From a virus: a stretch of DNA of 31,711 nt. The stretch spans positions 1-31,711 of the IMG/VR virus record IMGVR_UViG_3300015241_000027; one strand, written 5' to 3'. Below the pieces are notes generated by a model, which was not told the DNA's origin, searched no databases, and saw only the letters and a list, made by a program, of their open reading frames with translations. Below are positions 16,162 through 25,996 of this stretch, one piece after another. How positions within the stretch are numbered: the first letter of the stretch is position 1; every line of letters starts with the position of its first letter. A program made the translations under genes and the position numbers.

Positions 16162-16877
16162 ATACCCCCTATATTTACGGAGAACTCGATAGGAAGAGCT
16201 ACTATTCGCAGTCTGATGCAGATATCTACAATGCTATCAACGCGGCAGGATGGACGCTCTATACTCGGATTCTCCGTGAACATAGAGGGTATTTTGTAAA
16301 GTTTGATGAGACAACGCTGACATTTACGCCGAATGTGCAGACTTATTCGCTTCCTCCCGACGTTGATCAGATTCTTCATCTTGCGGAGCGCGCCACGGCG
16401 ACCGAGCGATGGCACCCGATGGCGGCAACGACGCTACAGGACGTTATCGAACATGCGCAGGACAAGAGCGGCTTCTTCGGGAACTACTACAACGGCGGTC
16501 TTTATGGGGAGCAGTCTCGGTTCAGCTTCTATGGCCCCTTCCTTCCCGCTACCTCGATCAGCGTATCGCCCGGTGCACCGCAGATTCAGCAGATCATGGT
16601 GGAACCAGCCATCGATCAGACTCGTTTTGTCCAGATCGCTTATACCGTTGCCTGGGTACCGGTACGGGACGGTTCGACGAAGGTTTACTTGCCGGACGAT
16701 GCCGAGTCGGCCTTGATTGACTGGGGATGCATGGAGCTAATGCGGAACAATGACGATACTCTAGCGGATCGCTATGCTGCCTCTGCAGAGACCAAGACAC
16801 AGTGGCTGACATCGCTTATGCGCCAGCGTCAGTTCGCCTCTCCTCCACAGGTAAAGCTATTCGGTGGGTGGATCTAG
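16158..16877 (+). CDS. Head-to-tail adaptor (gp4-like candidate)
   Basis: 239 aa. DADIYNAINAAGWTLYTRIL at the N-terminus and TPNVQTYSLPPDVDQILHL, followed by beta-rich sequence and a C-terminal helix (ALIDWGCMELM...DRYAAS). This is the pattern of short-tailed-phage tail adaptors, where YxLPxD sits after a helical N-terminus. It would extend the portal and receive the nozzle protein encoded directly downstream. Role inferred from pattern and synteny. Confidence 0.68.
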   Translation: MNTPYIYGELDRKSYYSQSDADIYNAINAAGWTLYTRILREHRGYFVKFDETTLTFTPNVQTYSLPPDVDQILHLAERATATERWHPMAATTLQDVIEHAQDKSGFFGNYYNGGLYGEQSRFSFYGPFLPATSISVSPGAPQIQQIMVEPAIDQTRFVQIAYTVAWVPVRDGSTKVYLPDDAESALIDWGCMELMRNNDDTLADRYAASAETKTQWLTSLMRQRQFASPPQVKLFGGWI

Positions 16878-18857
16878 ATGGCGATCAGGGGTATCAAGTC
16901 TTTCCCCATTGCAGCATTCTCCGGCAAGAATACAGCGGTGAACCTGACTGCGCAAGCGATGGGAACGCTTACAGCTGCAAGCAATGTCATGATCATGAGC
17001 GATCAGCAGGTACGGCGAGCACCCGGCTACACGCTTGTGAAATCTCCTGTTATTGGCCGGCAAGTACAATCCATCTTCAACTTTGAGAGATCTGTTGATT
17101 CTAAGCAGTTTGTGTTTGTTCAGCGGATGGCAGACCTGTATTACATGAACGCTGATGGTACCGGCGAAGTGCGGCTGCCTGGATTATTCAGCTCCGAACC
17201 ACTTCAGTGGGTAGAAAACGCCTTTGTGGCTTATGCGACCAACGGGTTCGATGCTCTCCGCTTTGTCGATAATGCAGGTGTTCTCACGATGTGGAGATGG
17301 GGCATTGTTGCTCCTGCAACGGCACCAGCTATCTCTATCAGCGCGGGAACCCTGACGCTCACCTATGGTCGTCGCTATGTGCGATGCTATGTCTCGAAGT
17401 ACACAGACAGCCTAGGAATCGAAAGAGTCAGCATCTCGGCACCTTCCGCGATGTCCGCATTCACGGGGCCAGTTACGGATGCGGTCATAACTCTTTCCGC
17501 GATGACTCCGTCGACCGATCCACAGGTAACGCATCAGTGGATCTTCGCCACGTCAGATAGTCCGATCGATACATCGGCGACTTTCTTCTTCGAAGCCGAG
17601 ATTACGAATGCAACAACGACTTTTGCAGACACGATTATCGATGAGTTTCTCGATCAGACACGCTTGGCTCCTTTCGACAACAATCCTGCACCGCCATCAC
17701 ACATTGTGACGACTTTCCAGAATCGGCAGGTTTTGATCGAAAAGAATCAGATCCGCCTGAGTGGCGGCGCAACGGTCACGATTGGAATACCAGATGAAGC
17801 CTTCCCACTGAGTCTCTTCTTCAACATCCCAGCTGGCGCACGCGAGGCCACGGCGGCGATCTCTCTCAATCAGGGAACAATTCTCGCTGTATCGTCCGCT
17901 GACGACTGGTTCGTCTATACGGGATACGATGCCTCCACATTCACCGAACAAGACCGTATAGCAAGCCCTGGCGCGGCTGGTCGCTACGCTGTATGTCAGA
18001 CGCCATATGGGACAGTATTCATGTCTCAATCGAAACGCTTCTGGCTCTGGGATGGAACCGACAATCACCCAATGGAACTGAGTGCGGCGGTAGCGAGCAT
18101 TCTCTTTGGAACGGTGGGTATGGAGTCTCTCGATAGCACCCATATTTCTGATGCGAGGCTGCACTGGTATTCTTATGGACTCCGACACTTCATCGGAATC
18201 ATGGGACGCACCTCGAATGCCAATGCTGCCACTGCCGGCACTGACTGGCTCTCTATCTGGGGAGTTCCGGGCAATGGAATTGGCGGCCAGAATGCTGAGT
18301 TCCAGAGAACGAATACACTCTTTCAGACTGATAAGTTTCCCACGGACTACTGGACTGCGAGCGCCCTGGTCAAGGTCGGCAATGTTCCTTATCTCTTCGT
18401 TGGAGATCAGGTTGGAAACGTCTACCGCTTCCCTGACGGCTTCCAAGACAATAGCGTTGACTACAACTCCGCGTTCTCTCATGCCTGGTTTTCTCCTATA
18501 GAGGGAAAGAGCAGGTTCTATTGGGCGGACATCTTCGTGGATGCTCCTGCGGATATCATGGGGCAGGGAGGACCAGAAGCGGTAATCACCGTGTCGGCTA
18601 CCGTGTTGGAAGCGCCAGAGAACTCCGCTCGAGGGATTGCAGCGACGTTACTTGACCTTCGGAACATTCCAACACAGACCGGCGAGTCATATTTCTGCGT
18701 GAGAGCGAAGATGCAGGTTCCTGATGTCAACTCTGGGCGTTATCTTCGTCTCAACTTTGGATTGTCTTCCACTTCTGCATCGGTTCCTATGAATTACGAT
18801 GTCGCGATTCAGAAGGTAATTCTTTATGCTGCACCACTTTACGACGGTATGCCCTGA
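16878..18857 (+). CDS. Tail nozzle/hub protein candidate
   Basis: 659 aa, starting right after the adaptor stop (TAG then ATG). The start (MAIRGIKSFPIAAFSGKN) and repeated beta blades (IFNFE...FVFVQRMADLYYMNADG, WVENAFVAYATNGFDALRFVD, TILAVSSADDWFVYTGYD, GTVFMSQSKRFWLWDG) suggest a beta-propeller-containing nozzle, as in T7 gp12 or P22 gp10. No enzymatic motif visible. The stop overlaps the next ATG (TGATG). Confidence 0.75.
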   Translation: MAIRGIKSFPIAAFSGKNTAVNLTAQAMGTLTAASNVMIMSDQQVRRAPGYTLVKSPVIGRQVQSIFNFERSVDSKQFVFVQRMADLYYMNADGTGEVRLPGLFSSEPLQWVENAFVAYATNGFDALRFVDNAGVLTMWRWGIVAPATAPAISISAGTLTLTYGRRYVRCYVSKYTDSLGIERVSISAPSAMSAFTGPVTDAVITLSAMTPSTDPQVTHQWIFATSDSPIDTSATFFFEAEITNATTTFADTIIDEFLDQTRLAPFDNNPAPPSHIVTTFQNRQVLIEKNQIRLSGGATVTIGIPDEAFPLSLFFNIPAGAREATAAISLNQGTILAVSSADDWFVYTGYDASTFTEQDRIASPGAAGRYAVCQTPYGTVFMSQSKRFWLWDGTDNHPMELSAAVASILFGTVGMESLDSTHISDARLHWYSYGLRHFIGIMGRTSNANAATAGTDWLSIWGVPGNGIGGQNAEFQRTNTLFQTDKFPTDYWTASALVKVGNVPYLFVGDQVGNVYRFPDGFQDNSVDYNSAFSHAWFSPIEGKSRFYWADIFVDAPADIMGQGGPEAVITVSATVLEAPENSARGIAATLLDLRNIPTQTGESYFCVRAKMQVPDVNSGRYLRLNFGLSSTSASVPMNYDVAIQKVILYAAPLYDGMP

Positions 18858-20824
18858 TGGCGAGCCAAACGACACCACATACTGTCAACGATCCGATCAT
18901 CAATGAAGTACGAAAGATAATCTCGTCTCCGGCTATCCTGCAGAATGCTATCTCATCGTTCACGGTAACCCAGAACACGGCTACTGGTGGCGTCGATGTG
19001 GCCTTCCATGTGTCGACAACGCAAGGGATTCTCTCGATCAATCTTCTCCGCGCGGTAGTGCGCGACTCCGCGCAGGCTACGGTAGTGCAGACGTGGAGTT
19101 CGATTGAGGTTCTCGATTATGCGTTTCCCGATGCTGCGAACGTAGCTTCGATCTCGCAAGCATTCTACTGGTTGCGGCTGAACCCGGTAGGAACGAGCGG
19201 CACATCGACACTTGTCGGTCCGCAGACAATCTCTCTGAATCCAGATCTCACAGCTCCGGCACAACCAACCTCGATCAGCGCCTCTCATGATTCCGTCGTA
19301 AATGGCGCGGTGCGCGTCTTCGTCAATGTGGGCGGCGTCGATCCGCAGAACTCGATTCGCATCTTTGTGGCCGGTTATCATGGGAATCCCTCTCCAGTAT
19401 CGGTCGCGCAAGGTGGGTCCTCTCCTGTTTCCTTCAATCTCGATGCGACCGGCGAGACAGTAACCATTACTGCGCAGGCCGTCACCCCGGAAGGCATCAC
19501 ATCGCCCATATCCGGTTCAGCGACGCTGACTCTTGGGACTGGACGCACGGTTCCGGCGGCTCCCGGGACTCCGATCGTAGTGCAGTTCTCTGGTGGGAAC
19601 CAAGTGAGTTGGCGCTCTTCCGGAGAATCGTGGGTAATCTCCTACTTCGTCTACCGCAGCCAGCGTGATGAGACCTTTCTCACAGCAACAAACATCGCCA
19701 CGGTGGCCGCTACGACCGAAGGCACAGTGAACTATGTCGATGCGGCTGGACTGACTGGCGACTGGGCATATTACATCGTGGCGCATTCGGCTTCTGGCGA
19801 CTCTCTACCATCGGGGCCGGGCTCGCCGACGATCACCTATACCTCATCGACGATTCCGCCGAACGTTCCCGGCAACACGACGAACAATGCGACGATTGAT
19901 TCGATTGATAGTGGGACGAACGCGATATGTCGCATCTATGGCCCCGGCGGCCCCGGCACAAGCTATACGCATTACACGGGATATGGTTCCCTCTCTCGCG
20001 TCAATGGCGTCATCAATGGCTTGACCTATAACACTAATTATTTCATCATGTACGACACTGTAGCCAAGACGTATTCTTCCTATCTACAAACTACCGGCTA
20101 TCCTGGGACGCTTCCTGATTCCTTTGAATATGTCGGCCTGTTCCTTACTTTGACTGCAAGTGGAGCTACCGGAAGCGGAGCAACCGCGAGCGCATTGGTA
20201 GATCTTCCGAGTGGTCATATCATTCAAGTGAATCCCACTACCGCAGGGAGCGGATATATATCTGGTAGCGTTACAGTTAGCATAAGTGGTGGGGGTGGAA
20301 GTGGTGCAGCAGCGACAGCAAACGTCTCTGGTTTTGGTGGAAACATCAATTCTTATACGGTAACCAATGGCGGAACGGGATATAGCAACACGCCTCCTGT
20401 AGTCGTGACTGTGACAGGGAATCCTACTACCGGAGCCGTTGGCGGCGGTGGCACGGCTGCGACCGATTCAGGATATCGCGGAGGATGTGTCGAGGAAGGG
20501 ACGATCGTCGATGTTCCACATGGAACAATCTCGGAGCTTGCCGATTGCGAAGAATGGGTTGAGGTTCGACTTGGGCCGAGCGGTGATTCAGTAATGATGC
20601 ATCCTGACACAATGGTGGGAGTATGGAAGAAAGCTAAGGAGCTCACCGCCTGGTCGCGCATCAATGTGCAAGATGAGTTTGGCTATTCGAAGTGGAAGAG
20701 GCCGGACTCGATCAAGCATGTGGTGAAAAAATCGAAGAAGGTAGTTCGTAAATGCCCTGGCGGCGTCTACCGAGCAGGAAAAGAAAAGATTCTCGTCCAT
20801 AACGTGAAATACTTAGACGCATAG
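18857..20824 (+). CDS. Tail protein with Fn3-like domains and a C-terminal intein-like Hint domain
   Basis: 655 aa. N-terminal beta domain, Ig/Fn3-like repeats (about 130-330, for example VPAAPGTPIVVQFSGG...SWRSSGESWVISYFVYRS), then Gly/Thr-rich beta repeats (SGYISGSVTVSISGGGGSG, GGTGYSNTPPVVVTVTG). Residues 544-649 form a compact Hint-type module: Cys544 at its start (GGCVEEGTIVDVPHG), His582 in a block-B-like MMHPDTM, and the terminal His648-Asn649 (KILVHN). At 106 residues it is smaller than a mini-intein, and only six residues (VKYLDA) follow, without a Cys, Ser or Thr nucleophile. Likely autoproteolysis or cross-linking rather than true splicing. Confidence 0.75.
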   Translation: MASQTTPHTVNDPIINEVRKIISSPAILQNAISSFTVTQNTATGGVDVAFHVSTTQGILSINLLRAVVRDSAQATVVQTWSSIEVLDYAFPDAANVASISQAFYWLRLNPVGTSGTSTLVGPQTISLNPDLTAPAQPTSISASHDSVVNGAVRVFVNVGGVDPQNSIRIFVAGYHGNPSPVSVAQGGSSPVSFNLDATGETVTITAQAVTPEGITSPISGSATLTLGTGRTVPAAPGTPIVVQFSGGNQVSWRSSGESWVISYFVYRSQRDETFLTATNIATVAATTEGTVNYVDAAGLTGDWAYYIVAHSASGDSLPSGPGSPTITYTSSTIPPNVPGNTTNNATIDSIDSGTNAICRIYGPGGPGTSYTHYTGYGSLSRVNGVINGLTYNTNYFIMYDTVAKTYSSYLQTTGYPGTLPDSFEYVGLFLTLTASGATGSGATASALVDLPSGHIIQVNPTTAGSGYISGSVTVSISGGGGSGAAATANVSGFGGNINSYTVTNGGTGYSNTPPVVVTVTGNPTTGAVGGGGTAATDSGYRGGCVEEGTIVDVPHGTISELADCEEWVEVRLGPSGDSVMMHPDTMVGVWKKAKELTAWSRINVQDEFGYSKWKRPDSIKHVVKKSKKVVRKCPGGVYRAGKEKILVHNVKYLDA

Positions 20825-20831
20825 GTGATTC

Positions 20832-21074
20832 ATGGCAGCGAAAGAGCTTAGTAGAACCTTCGACTTACAGCGCGGTGCGGTAGACATCAAGGTCGATAAC
20901 GGCTATGGCGTCACGAACCCTCTTACGGTCTACGTCTCCAATGTCTCCGATGTCGCGCAGGCGATCGCAGACGGAATCAAGATGATTGGCGATCAGGCCG
21001 ACGCAGTTCATGCGAAAATGGTGGAAGCGGGGATGCAAGTTGCCACTTCTGATACGCCAAGCTCGAACGGATGA
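20832..21074 (+). CDS. Hypothetical small protein
   Basis: 80 aa, with AGGTGAT upstream of ATG. N-terminal KELSRTFDLQRGAVDIKVDN looks like a short beta domain; the centre is helical (VAQAIADGIKMIGDQADAV). The 3' end overlaps the following gene's start. Unrecognised; same transcript as the tail genes. Confidence 0.65.
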   Translation: MAAKELSRTFDLQRGAVDIKVDNGYGVTNPLTVYVSNVSDVAQAIADGIKMIGDQADAVHAKMVEAGMQVATSDTPSSNG

Positions 21075-21438
21075 GTTTCCCTATCTTGCTGAACAGCTTG
21101 GCCCATCTGCAGAACTGGTAGAGGGCAGAGTCTGGGTTGGCGAATGCGATGGGGATCTGATCGGCGTGCTTCCCTTGCGCATGTGTTGGAATCCGGAACC
21201 ACTCATGCTTCTCCCGGCAGCAAAGAAACATCCCAAGATTACAAAGTCTCGTACCATGCTCCTTCTCTATCTTGCGTGTGAGGAATATATCAAAGATCCT
21301 GCTCGCAATAAGGTGGGCCCACGGTTTTTACTAGCGGTAACGAGGTCAAAGACGTTACTATCATGGAGTGAGCGACTTGGCTGGTTTCGTTGTTTCAAGG
21401 GCTCTATGTTCTTCATAAAGCACTTTCCGAAGCTATAG
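21040..21438 (+). CDS. GNAT-fold acetyltransferase-like protein
   Basis: About 132 aa from TTG 21040, where the protein starts LPLLIRQARTDEFPYL as N-terminal GNAT strands usually do; an ATG at 20986 would extend it inside the preceding gene. RVWVGECDGDLIGVLPLR matches GNAT beta-strands 2-4. The acetyl-CoA pyrophosphate loop (Q/RxxGxG/A) is not obvious, so activity is uncertain. FLLAVTRSKTLLSWSERLGWFRCF fits the GNAT C-terminal NxxxxxxYxkxGF region. GNAT-like proteins occur among podovirus virion genes. Confidence 0.6.
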   Translation: MPLLIRQARTDEFPYLAEQLGPSAELVEGRVWVGECDGDLIGVLPLRMCWNPEPLMLLPAAKKHPKITKSRTMLLLYLACEEYIKDPARNKVGPRFLLAVTRSKTLLSWSERLGWFRCFKGSMFFIKHFPKL

Positions 21439-21446
21439 GAGCCCAA

Positions 21447-22091
21447 ATGGGAAGCAGTCCGGTAGACAAATCCACACAGCAATCATCGTCCGCCGCAGCA
21501 ACCCAACTTTCAGCCACACAGGCCGCGAATGCCGCAGCAGCTCAGAAGACTGCTAACCAGACAGCGGCCTCTCAGTTCGGCACGATTGATCCGGCAACAG
21601 GTAAGTATTCTGGCGGAACGGAATCTCAGTTCCTTGACCCCAACTCATTGAATCAAACTGGTTTGACTGGGACATACAAGGATCAGTACAACAGCCAGGC
21701 CAACACTAACGCGAACACGGCCAACAACTCGGTTGGTACGACCATTCAGAATCTAAACTCGCGTGGTATGGGAGCGACGCCAGCAGGATTCGACGCCGAC
21801 CTTCAGCGCAAGGCATATGCGGACCAGGCTGCCACCAACTCGACAGCCTACACCAGCATGTCTCAGAAGCAGCTCTCGGATGCGCTCGCGAACTACTGGA
21901 ATGCGAACAATGCGTTGTCGGCCTACGGGACGAATCAGCAGAACGCGGCGCTTACAGGAAATGCGAATGCTAACTCGACGAATACTTCACTTTATGGAAC
22001 AGCATCGCAGCAGAAGCAGAATCCTCTGACGTCGATCGTAAGCAGTGGTCTGGGAGCAGCAGGCGGGATCATAGGAGCAGTGAAATCATAA
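21447..22091 (+). CDS. Ala/Asn/Gln-rich internal virion protein candidate
   Basis: 214 aa from ATG 21447 (AGGAG 6 bases upstream). Low complexity: Ala, Gln, Asn, Ser and Thr dominate, with helical stretches and a Gly-rich hydrophobic C-terminus (GLGAAGGIIGAVKS). This resembles the smaller ejected protein of P22-like phages. No enzymatic motif. Its stop overlaps the next ATG (TAATG). Confidence 0.65.
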   Translation: MGSSPVDKSTQQSSSAAATQLSATQAANAAAAQKTANQTAASQFGTIDPATGKYSGGTESQFLDPNSLNQTGLTGTYKDQYNSQANTNANTANNSVGTTIQNLNSRGMGATPAGFDADLQRKAYADQAATNSTAYTSMSQKQLSDALANYWNANNALSAYGTNQQNAALTGNANANSTNTSLYGTASQQKQNPLTSIVSSGLGAAGGIIGAVKS

Positions 22092-24100
22092 TGGCTAACT
22101 CAATTCCTACTCCAGAAGAAGCGCTTGCTCTCCAGAACATCATTCCGCAGGCACCGATGCCGACGCCTGCAGGGAATGGCTTCGCTGCATGGGCTGCCGA
22201 TCCGCAGAACAGCCAGAAGGTGATCAACTCCCTTGTTCCGCCGGGGCAGTCGATCATGCCTGCGCCCCCACCGCAGCCCGCACCTAATACTCCGGCGAAT
22301 CCGACTCCTCCGATGGCGGATAAATTATTCCATTGGACACCTCCTAATCTTCCTCCACAGAATCCAAAGGGACAGACCTCACCCGGCAACATCAACGTGC
22401 TAGATCGTCCTATTGTCCAGAATCCGGACGGAAGCTCAAGTACTGTTCGCTCTATGAGCTATGGGGATGATCGCGGAGAGCATCTTATTCCCACAGTGAG
22501 CGATGGGGCAGACGGTCGTGCGCCGCATGTGATGGGAAACAAGGAAGCCATCGCCTACGCGCAGAGGACAGGCCAGAATCTAGGAAACTTCGATAATCCT
22601 AACGATGCCACAGCCTATGCGCAGTCTCTTCATCTGCAGCAAGCTGGGATGGGTAACTTTGGTGGTAGAACCTCTATGCCACCACAGATGACATCGGAGA
22701 ACCTGCAAGCTCCCACTCTCCCACAGGGAAATCCTATGGGAGGAGCTCCCACAATACCGCAGTCCTACGCTCCCTATGCGCAGCCAAATGGATCTGCTCC
22801 AATGCCGACATCTTCCGCAATCCTTCCGCCTTCCATGCAGGGACAGGCACCGTCTCCGCTGGCAGCGCAGACACCGGGACAGATTCCGAACATTCCGTCT
22901 TATGGAGAATGGGTTGGAGCGAATCCGAACATGCTCGACAAGCCTTCTTTGGCTGGTCATAAAACCAGTTCTGCAATCATCGCTGGACTGCTTGGCGCTG
23001 CCGGCGGCCTCAAGGGAGATCCCAGCGCGGGAATCAACTACGTGCAGGGCGAGCGTCAGCACGACAGAAACATCCCTACAGTCAACATAGAGCGCTATAA
23101 GTCCGCTGTAGTGGCTCCCGTTCAGGCGCAATTGGCCCTCCAGGACACGCAGAGCCAGATTGCACAACGTAATGCTGCAGCGGCCAAGTCGACGGCTCAG
23201 GCGGGCGCTATTGGCGATGACACTAAAGGTAAAGCGAAGGCTGTTACTGATGCTGCCAAGTTGGGGATGGTTCCGGTTTACGATGAACAGGGTAATCTTG
23301 CCAGCTTCGCTCCGGATGAGAAATCGCCAATAGCACAGCGGCGGGCGCTACAAGATCAGCTTACCTCGGCCCAGGTCGATAGCACGAAGGCGCAGAAAGA
23401 GCTTCGCGACGCCCAGACTGAGGTCAATAAGCAAAAAGGAGATCCGAACAGCGTACCCAATCAACTTGCTAAAGCTCGACTCGCAGTTGCGCGTCAGAAC
23501 GCTTCGACGGCATCGCAGCGCCTCAACCTCAGCACCCAGACATTCATGATGCGGTCACGTGGTACCGATATGCAGGGTAACCCGCTCCCGGGGGCCATGA
23601 TCGGCGATGATGATATACCAATCGGTTCGGCTTTCCAGCAGAACGTTCGTCCGACTGGAACCGAGAGAAACAAGGGCGATATGGCAGCATCTGCAGATGA
23701 GCAGCTCAAAGATATCAAGGATATCATGCAGAAGCACAAGGGCATGTTCGGTCCCGGCTATGGTCAGTCTTCGCAGTTCCGTCAGTGGATTGGCTCACAG
23801 GATCCGGATGCACAGCGATTCGTCGCGGCGCGCACCATTGCGGCTGATCACTTGGCCGGTACCTTTGGTGGACGTTCTGAGGCCGCACTTACCGCGCTCG
23901 ACAATGCGATTGGTCAGTTCAAGGACAATCCAACTGCTGCGATCGCCGGTGTCGACCAGCTTACGAAGGCGAATAAGCGGTTTGAGAACGCCGGTACTGT
24001 GCGGACGCAGGGGAGCAACTTCAATAAATCGAAGGGTGGGGCTGCGATGTCCAACCCACCAGCCAAAAAGGGTGCTTCTGATCCAATGGGGATTCGCTAA
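22091..24100 (+). CDS. Large internal/ejection virion protein candidate
   Basis: 669 aa. Pro/Ala-rich disordered N-terminus (1-95). Residues about 98-180 hold a recognisable phage domain (GNINVLDRPIVQNPDGSSST...HLIPTVSDG...YAQRTGQNLGNFD), which I recall inside many internal virion and transglycosylase-type proteins. More Pro/Gln-rich sequence follows, then a long helical region with a coiled-coil (QLTSAQVDSTKAQKELRDAQ) and a globular C-terminal part. No lytic-transglycosylase catalytic motif is seen. Probably ejected with DNA. Stop overlaps next start. Confidence 0.68.
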   Translation: MANSIPTPEEALALQNIIPQAPMPTPAGNGFAAWAADPQNSQKVINSLVPPGQSIMPAPPPQPAPNTPANPTPPMADKLFHWTPPNLPPQNPKGQTSPGNINVLDRPIVQNPDGSSSTVRSMSYGDDRGEHLIPTVSDGADGRAPHVMGNKEAIAYAQRTGQNLGNFDNPNDATAYAQSLHLQQAGMGNFGGRTSMPPQMTSENLQAPTLPQGNPMGGAPTIPQSYAPYAQPNGSAPMPTSSAILPPSMQGQAPSPLAAQTPGQIPNIPSYGEWVGANPNMLDKPSLAGHKTSSAIIAGLLGAAGGLKGDPSAGINYVQGERQHDRNIPTVNIERYKSAVVAPVQAQLALQDTQSQIAQRNAAAAKSTAQAGAIGDDTKGKAKAVTDAAKLGMVPVYDEQGNLASFAPDEKSPIAQRRALQDQLTSAQVDSTKAQKELRDAQTEVNKQKGDPNSVPNQLAKARLAVARQNASTASQRLNLSTQTFMMRSRGTDMQGNPLPGAMIGDDDIPIGSAFQQNVRPTGTERNKGDMAASADEQLKDIKDIMQKHKGMFGPGYGQSSQFRQWIGSQDPDAQRFVAARTIAADHLAGTFGGRSEAALTALDNAIGQFKDNPTAAIAGVDQLTKANKRFENAGTVRTQGSNFNKSKGGAAMSNPPAKKGASDPMGIR

Positions 24101-25809
24101 TGCCAATGTCGCCGCAAGTCCTCGCCAATCTTCGCCAGAAGTATCCGCAGTACAACGATATTGATGATGCAACTCTGTCCGCAAAGGTAATTGCGAAGTA
24201 TCCCGAGTACGATGATCCGATCCCGTCCTCACCGATACCGCAGAATGTAGCAGGGTTGCCTCCGGGACAAGCACCTCCCGGTTTCCCCGCTGCGCCGCCG
24301 GTGAATATGAAGCCGAGCGATGTAGGACAGATATTCGGAGATCCCGGAACCTATGCAGGAGTCCCTGCGAAGCATATCACGAATATGGTCAAAGGCATCG
24401 GCGGTATCGCAGCACCCGCTCAAAATGGTGGGGAGCTGGCAGCATCCGCTTTCGGTCCTGCGGCACTTCCTGCCTATCGCGCTCTTGTGCAGCCATCCAT
24501 CCAACCCTTGAAGGATACGGCTAACTACGCGAAGCAAGGTAATTGGGAGGGTGCGCGGCAATCCATCATCAATGCGGTTCCTATCGCTGGCCCATGGGGC
24601 AAAGCGGTTGAGGATGAAGCGAAAAGTGAAGGTGGCGTGCCGGCGGCTCTTGGATTAGCGACCGATTATGCAGCACCTATTGGTGCATCCAAAGCATTAG
24701 GATTGGCAGCTCGAGGTGCTGGCGCAGTTTCTAGCGCTATCGGAAAGATTGGAGAGTATGCGGGAGCCACTAAGGATGCACGAGCTTTAGCGAATACTCG
24801 TTTCTTGGTACCTGGCGAATCGGGTGATGTTCTTACAAGAGCCCTGAAGCCTTCTATTTCTTCAAAAGTTGGCCCATCTAATCTCACCAGTAGCCTTCCA
24901 GATATTCTGAAACAGAATCCTAATCCACAAAACTTGGGAGAATTTGGCTCCGCGACTGATGCTGCTAGAGAGGCTAAGAATACGCAATATGCGGCATGGA
25001 GAGATCCTCATGCAAATACGCCTTTAGATACGACCTCGATGGTCCAGCCGCAGATGAACTCTATTCCTGCGACAAATCGTTTCGAAACTCCGGGAATAAT
25101 TGATACTACGGCACGCCAGGCTTCTCCATATGACATGACGCCACGTGAAGTTACTACCACGAGCCCTATCCTTGACCAGTTCGGTAAGCCAATCACGAAT
25201 ACGGAGATGGTATCACCTCAGAAACCGACTCTTGGCACCGTCGATGAAATACGGAAAGATACAAATGCGAAGCTAAACTCTTTTTACAACAAAGAGATGG
25301 GCGATCAGAATGCTGCGATGTCTAACCCCGGTACGGCTCGCATCAAGGCAGTCAATGATTCGTCTCGTAACCTTGTCTACAAAAACCTTGCGGAGTTCAA
25401 TGACATCCCAGAATCCGATATACGTGCCAATCAGAATGCCTATGGAACCCTATCCGAGATTGGAGATGTAGCCGGGAATAGAGAGAATGTGTTCGGACGA
25501 CATGACCCGATATCTCTTCCAGAGAAGATCGCAGTGAGTCATGGTGTCAAGAATGCTCTTATCGATTATGGAACTCAGAAATTCCTAAAGAACACCACTG
25601 ATTCTAATGCTCTTATTAGATCAGGTGTGGATAGATTCAATAATCCTATTTCCACGCCACTTCCGACGAGGAGTGATCTATTCGCTCGCGGCACGGCATA
25701 TACCGGACGTGCTGCACAGGAGTTCGGAAAAGGTGCATCGGAAACAGGTAAAGCTATATCGAGCGGTAGAAATAGCTATCTTATCCCACCGAAGAAGAAG
25801 AAGTCTTAG
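24100..25809 (+). CDS. Internal virion protein candidate
   Basis: 569 aa. LRQKYPQYNDIDDATLSAKV followed by IAKYPEYDD is a motif common at the N-terminus of phage internal proteins. A Pro-rich linker follows, then Gly/Ala-rich amphipathic segments (about 85-220) able to interact with membrane, and a helical C-terminal half. No catalytic motif. It ends the structural gene run; its last 29 bases overlap a convergent leftward gene. Confidence 0.65.
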   Translation: MPMSPQVLANLRQKYPQYNDIDDATLSAKVIAKYPEYDDPIPSSPIPQNVAGLPPGQAPPGFPAAPPVNMKPSDVGQIFGDPGTYAGVPAKHITNMVKGIGGIAAPAQNGGELAASAFGPAALPAYRALVQPSIQPLKDTANYAKQGNWEGARQSIINAVPIAGPWGKAVEDEAKSEGGVPAALGLATDYAAPIGASKALGLAARGAGAVSSAIGKIGEYAGATKDARALANTRFLVPGESGDVLTRALKPSISSKVGPSNLTSSLPDILKQNPNPQNLGEFGSATDAAREAKNTQYAAWRDPHANTPLDTTSMVQPQMNSIPATNRFETPGIIDTTARQASPYDMTPREVTTTSPILDQFGKPITNTEMVSPQKPTLGTVDEIRKDTNAKLNSFYNKEMGDQNAAMSNPGTARIKAVNDSSRNLVYKNLAEFNDIPESDIRANQNAYGTLSEIGDVAGNRENVFGRHDPISLPEKIAVSHGVKNALIDYGTQKFLKNTTDSNALIRSGVDRFNNPISTPLPTRSDLFARGTAYTGRAAQEFGKGASETGKAISSGRNSYLIPPKKKKS

Positions 25810-25996
25810 CCGCCATAGCAGCTTTTATTGAGTTCCCAATGGCATCAGAACATGCTTTACTGGCGGCATCTCTGGCGGCCTCGCGCTCTTCTTTAGGGTC
25901 CTGATTCATCCAGAACAATAGAACGATCACGAATAAGCTGATTGCTACTCCACCCAAAAAAACTGCTGCTGCTGTTCCTACCAATATGTCAAACAT
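25781..25996 (-). CDS. Small single-pass membrane protein
   Basis: 71 aa, leftward. Strong GAGGG 7 bases before ATG 25996. One long membrane helix (about 5-30, ILVGTAAAVFLGGVAISLFVIVLLFW) followed by a charged, Ala-rich helical tail. It converges with the preceding virion gene. Candidate for antiholin, membrane-protection or lysis-timing function by size and position; not recognised. Confidence 0.6.
   Translation of the reverse strand: MFDILVGTAAAVFLGGVAISLFVIVLLFWMNQDPKEEREAARDAASKACSDAIGNSIKAAMAAKTSSSSVG

Noticed and set aside
17697-18482. 261-codon leftward frame opposite the nozzle gene
   Set aside because: It is the complement of a well-supported structural gene, and its Arg/Ser/Ile-rich composition is typical of an antisense shadow.
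20281-20480. CRISPR-like or tandem DNA repeat
   Set aside because: The repetition is at the protein level (Gly/Thr beta repeats of the tail protein), without conserved DNA units or spacers.
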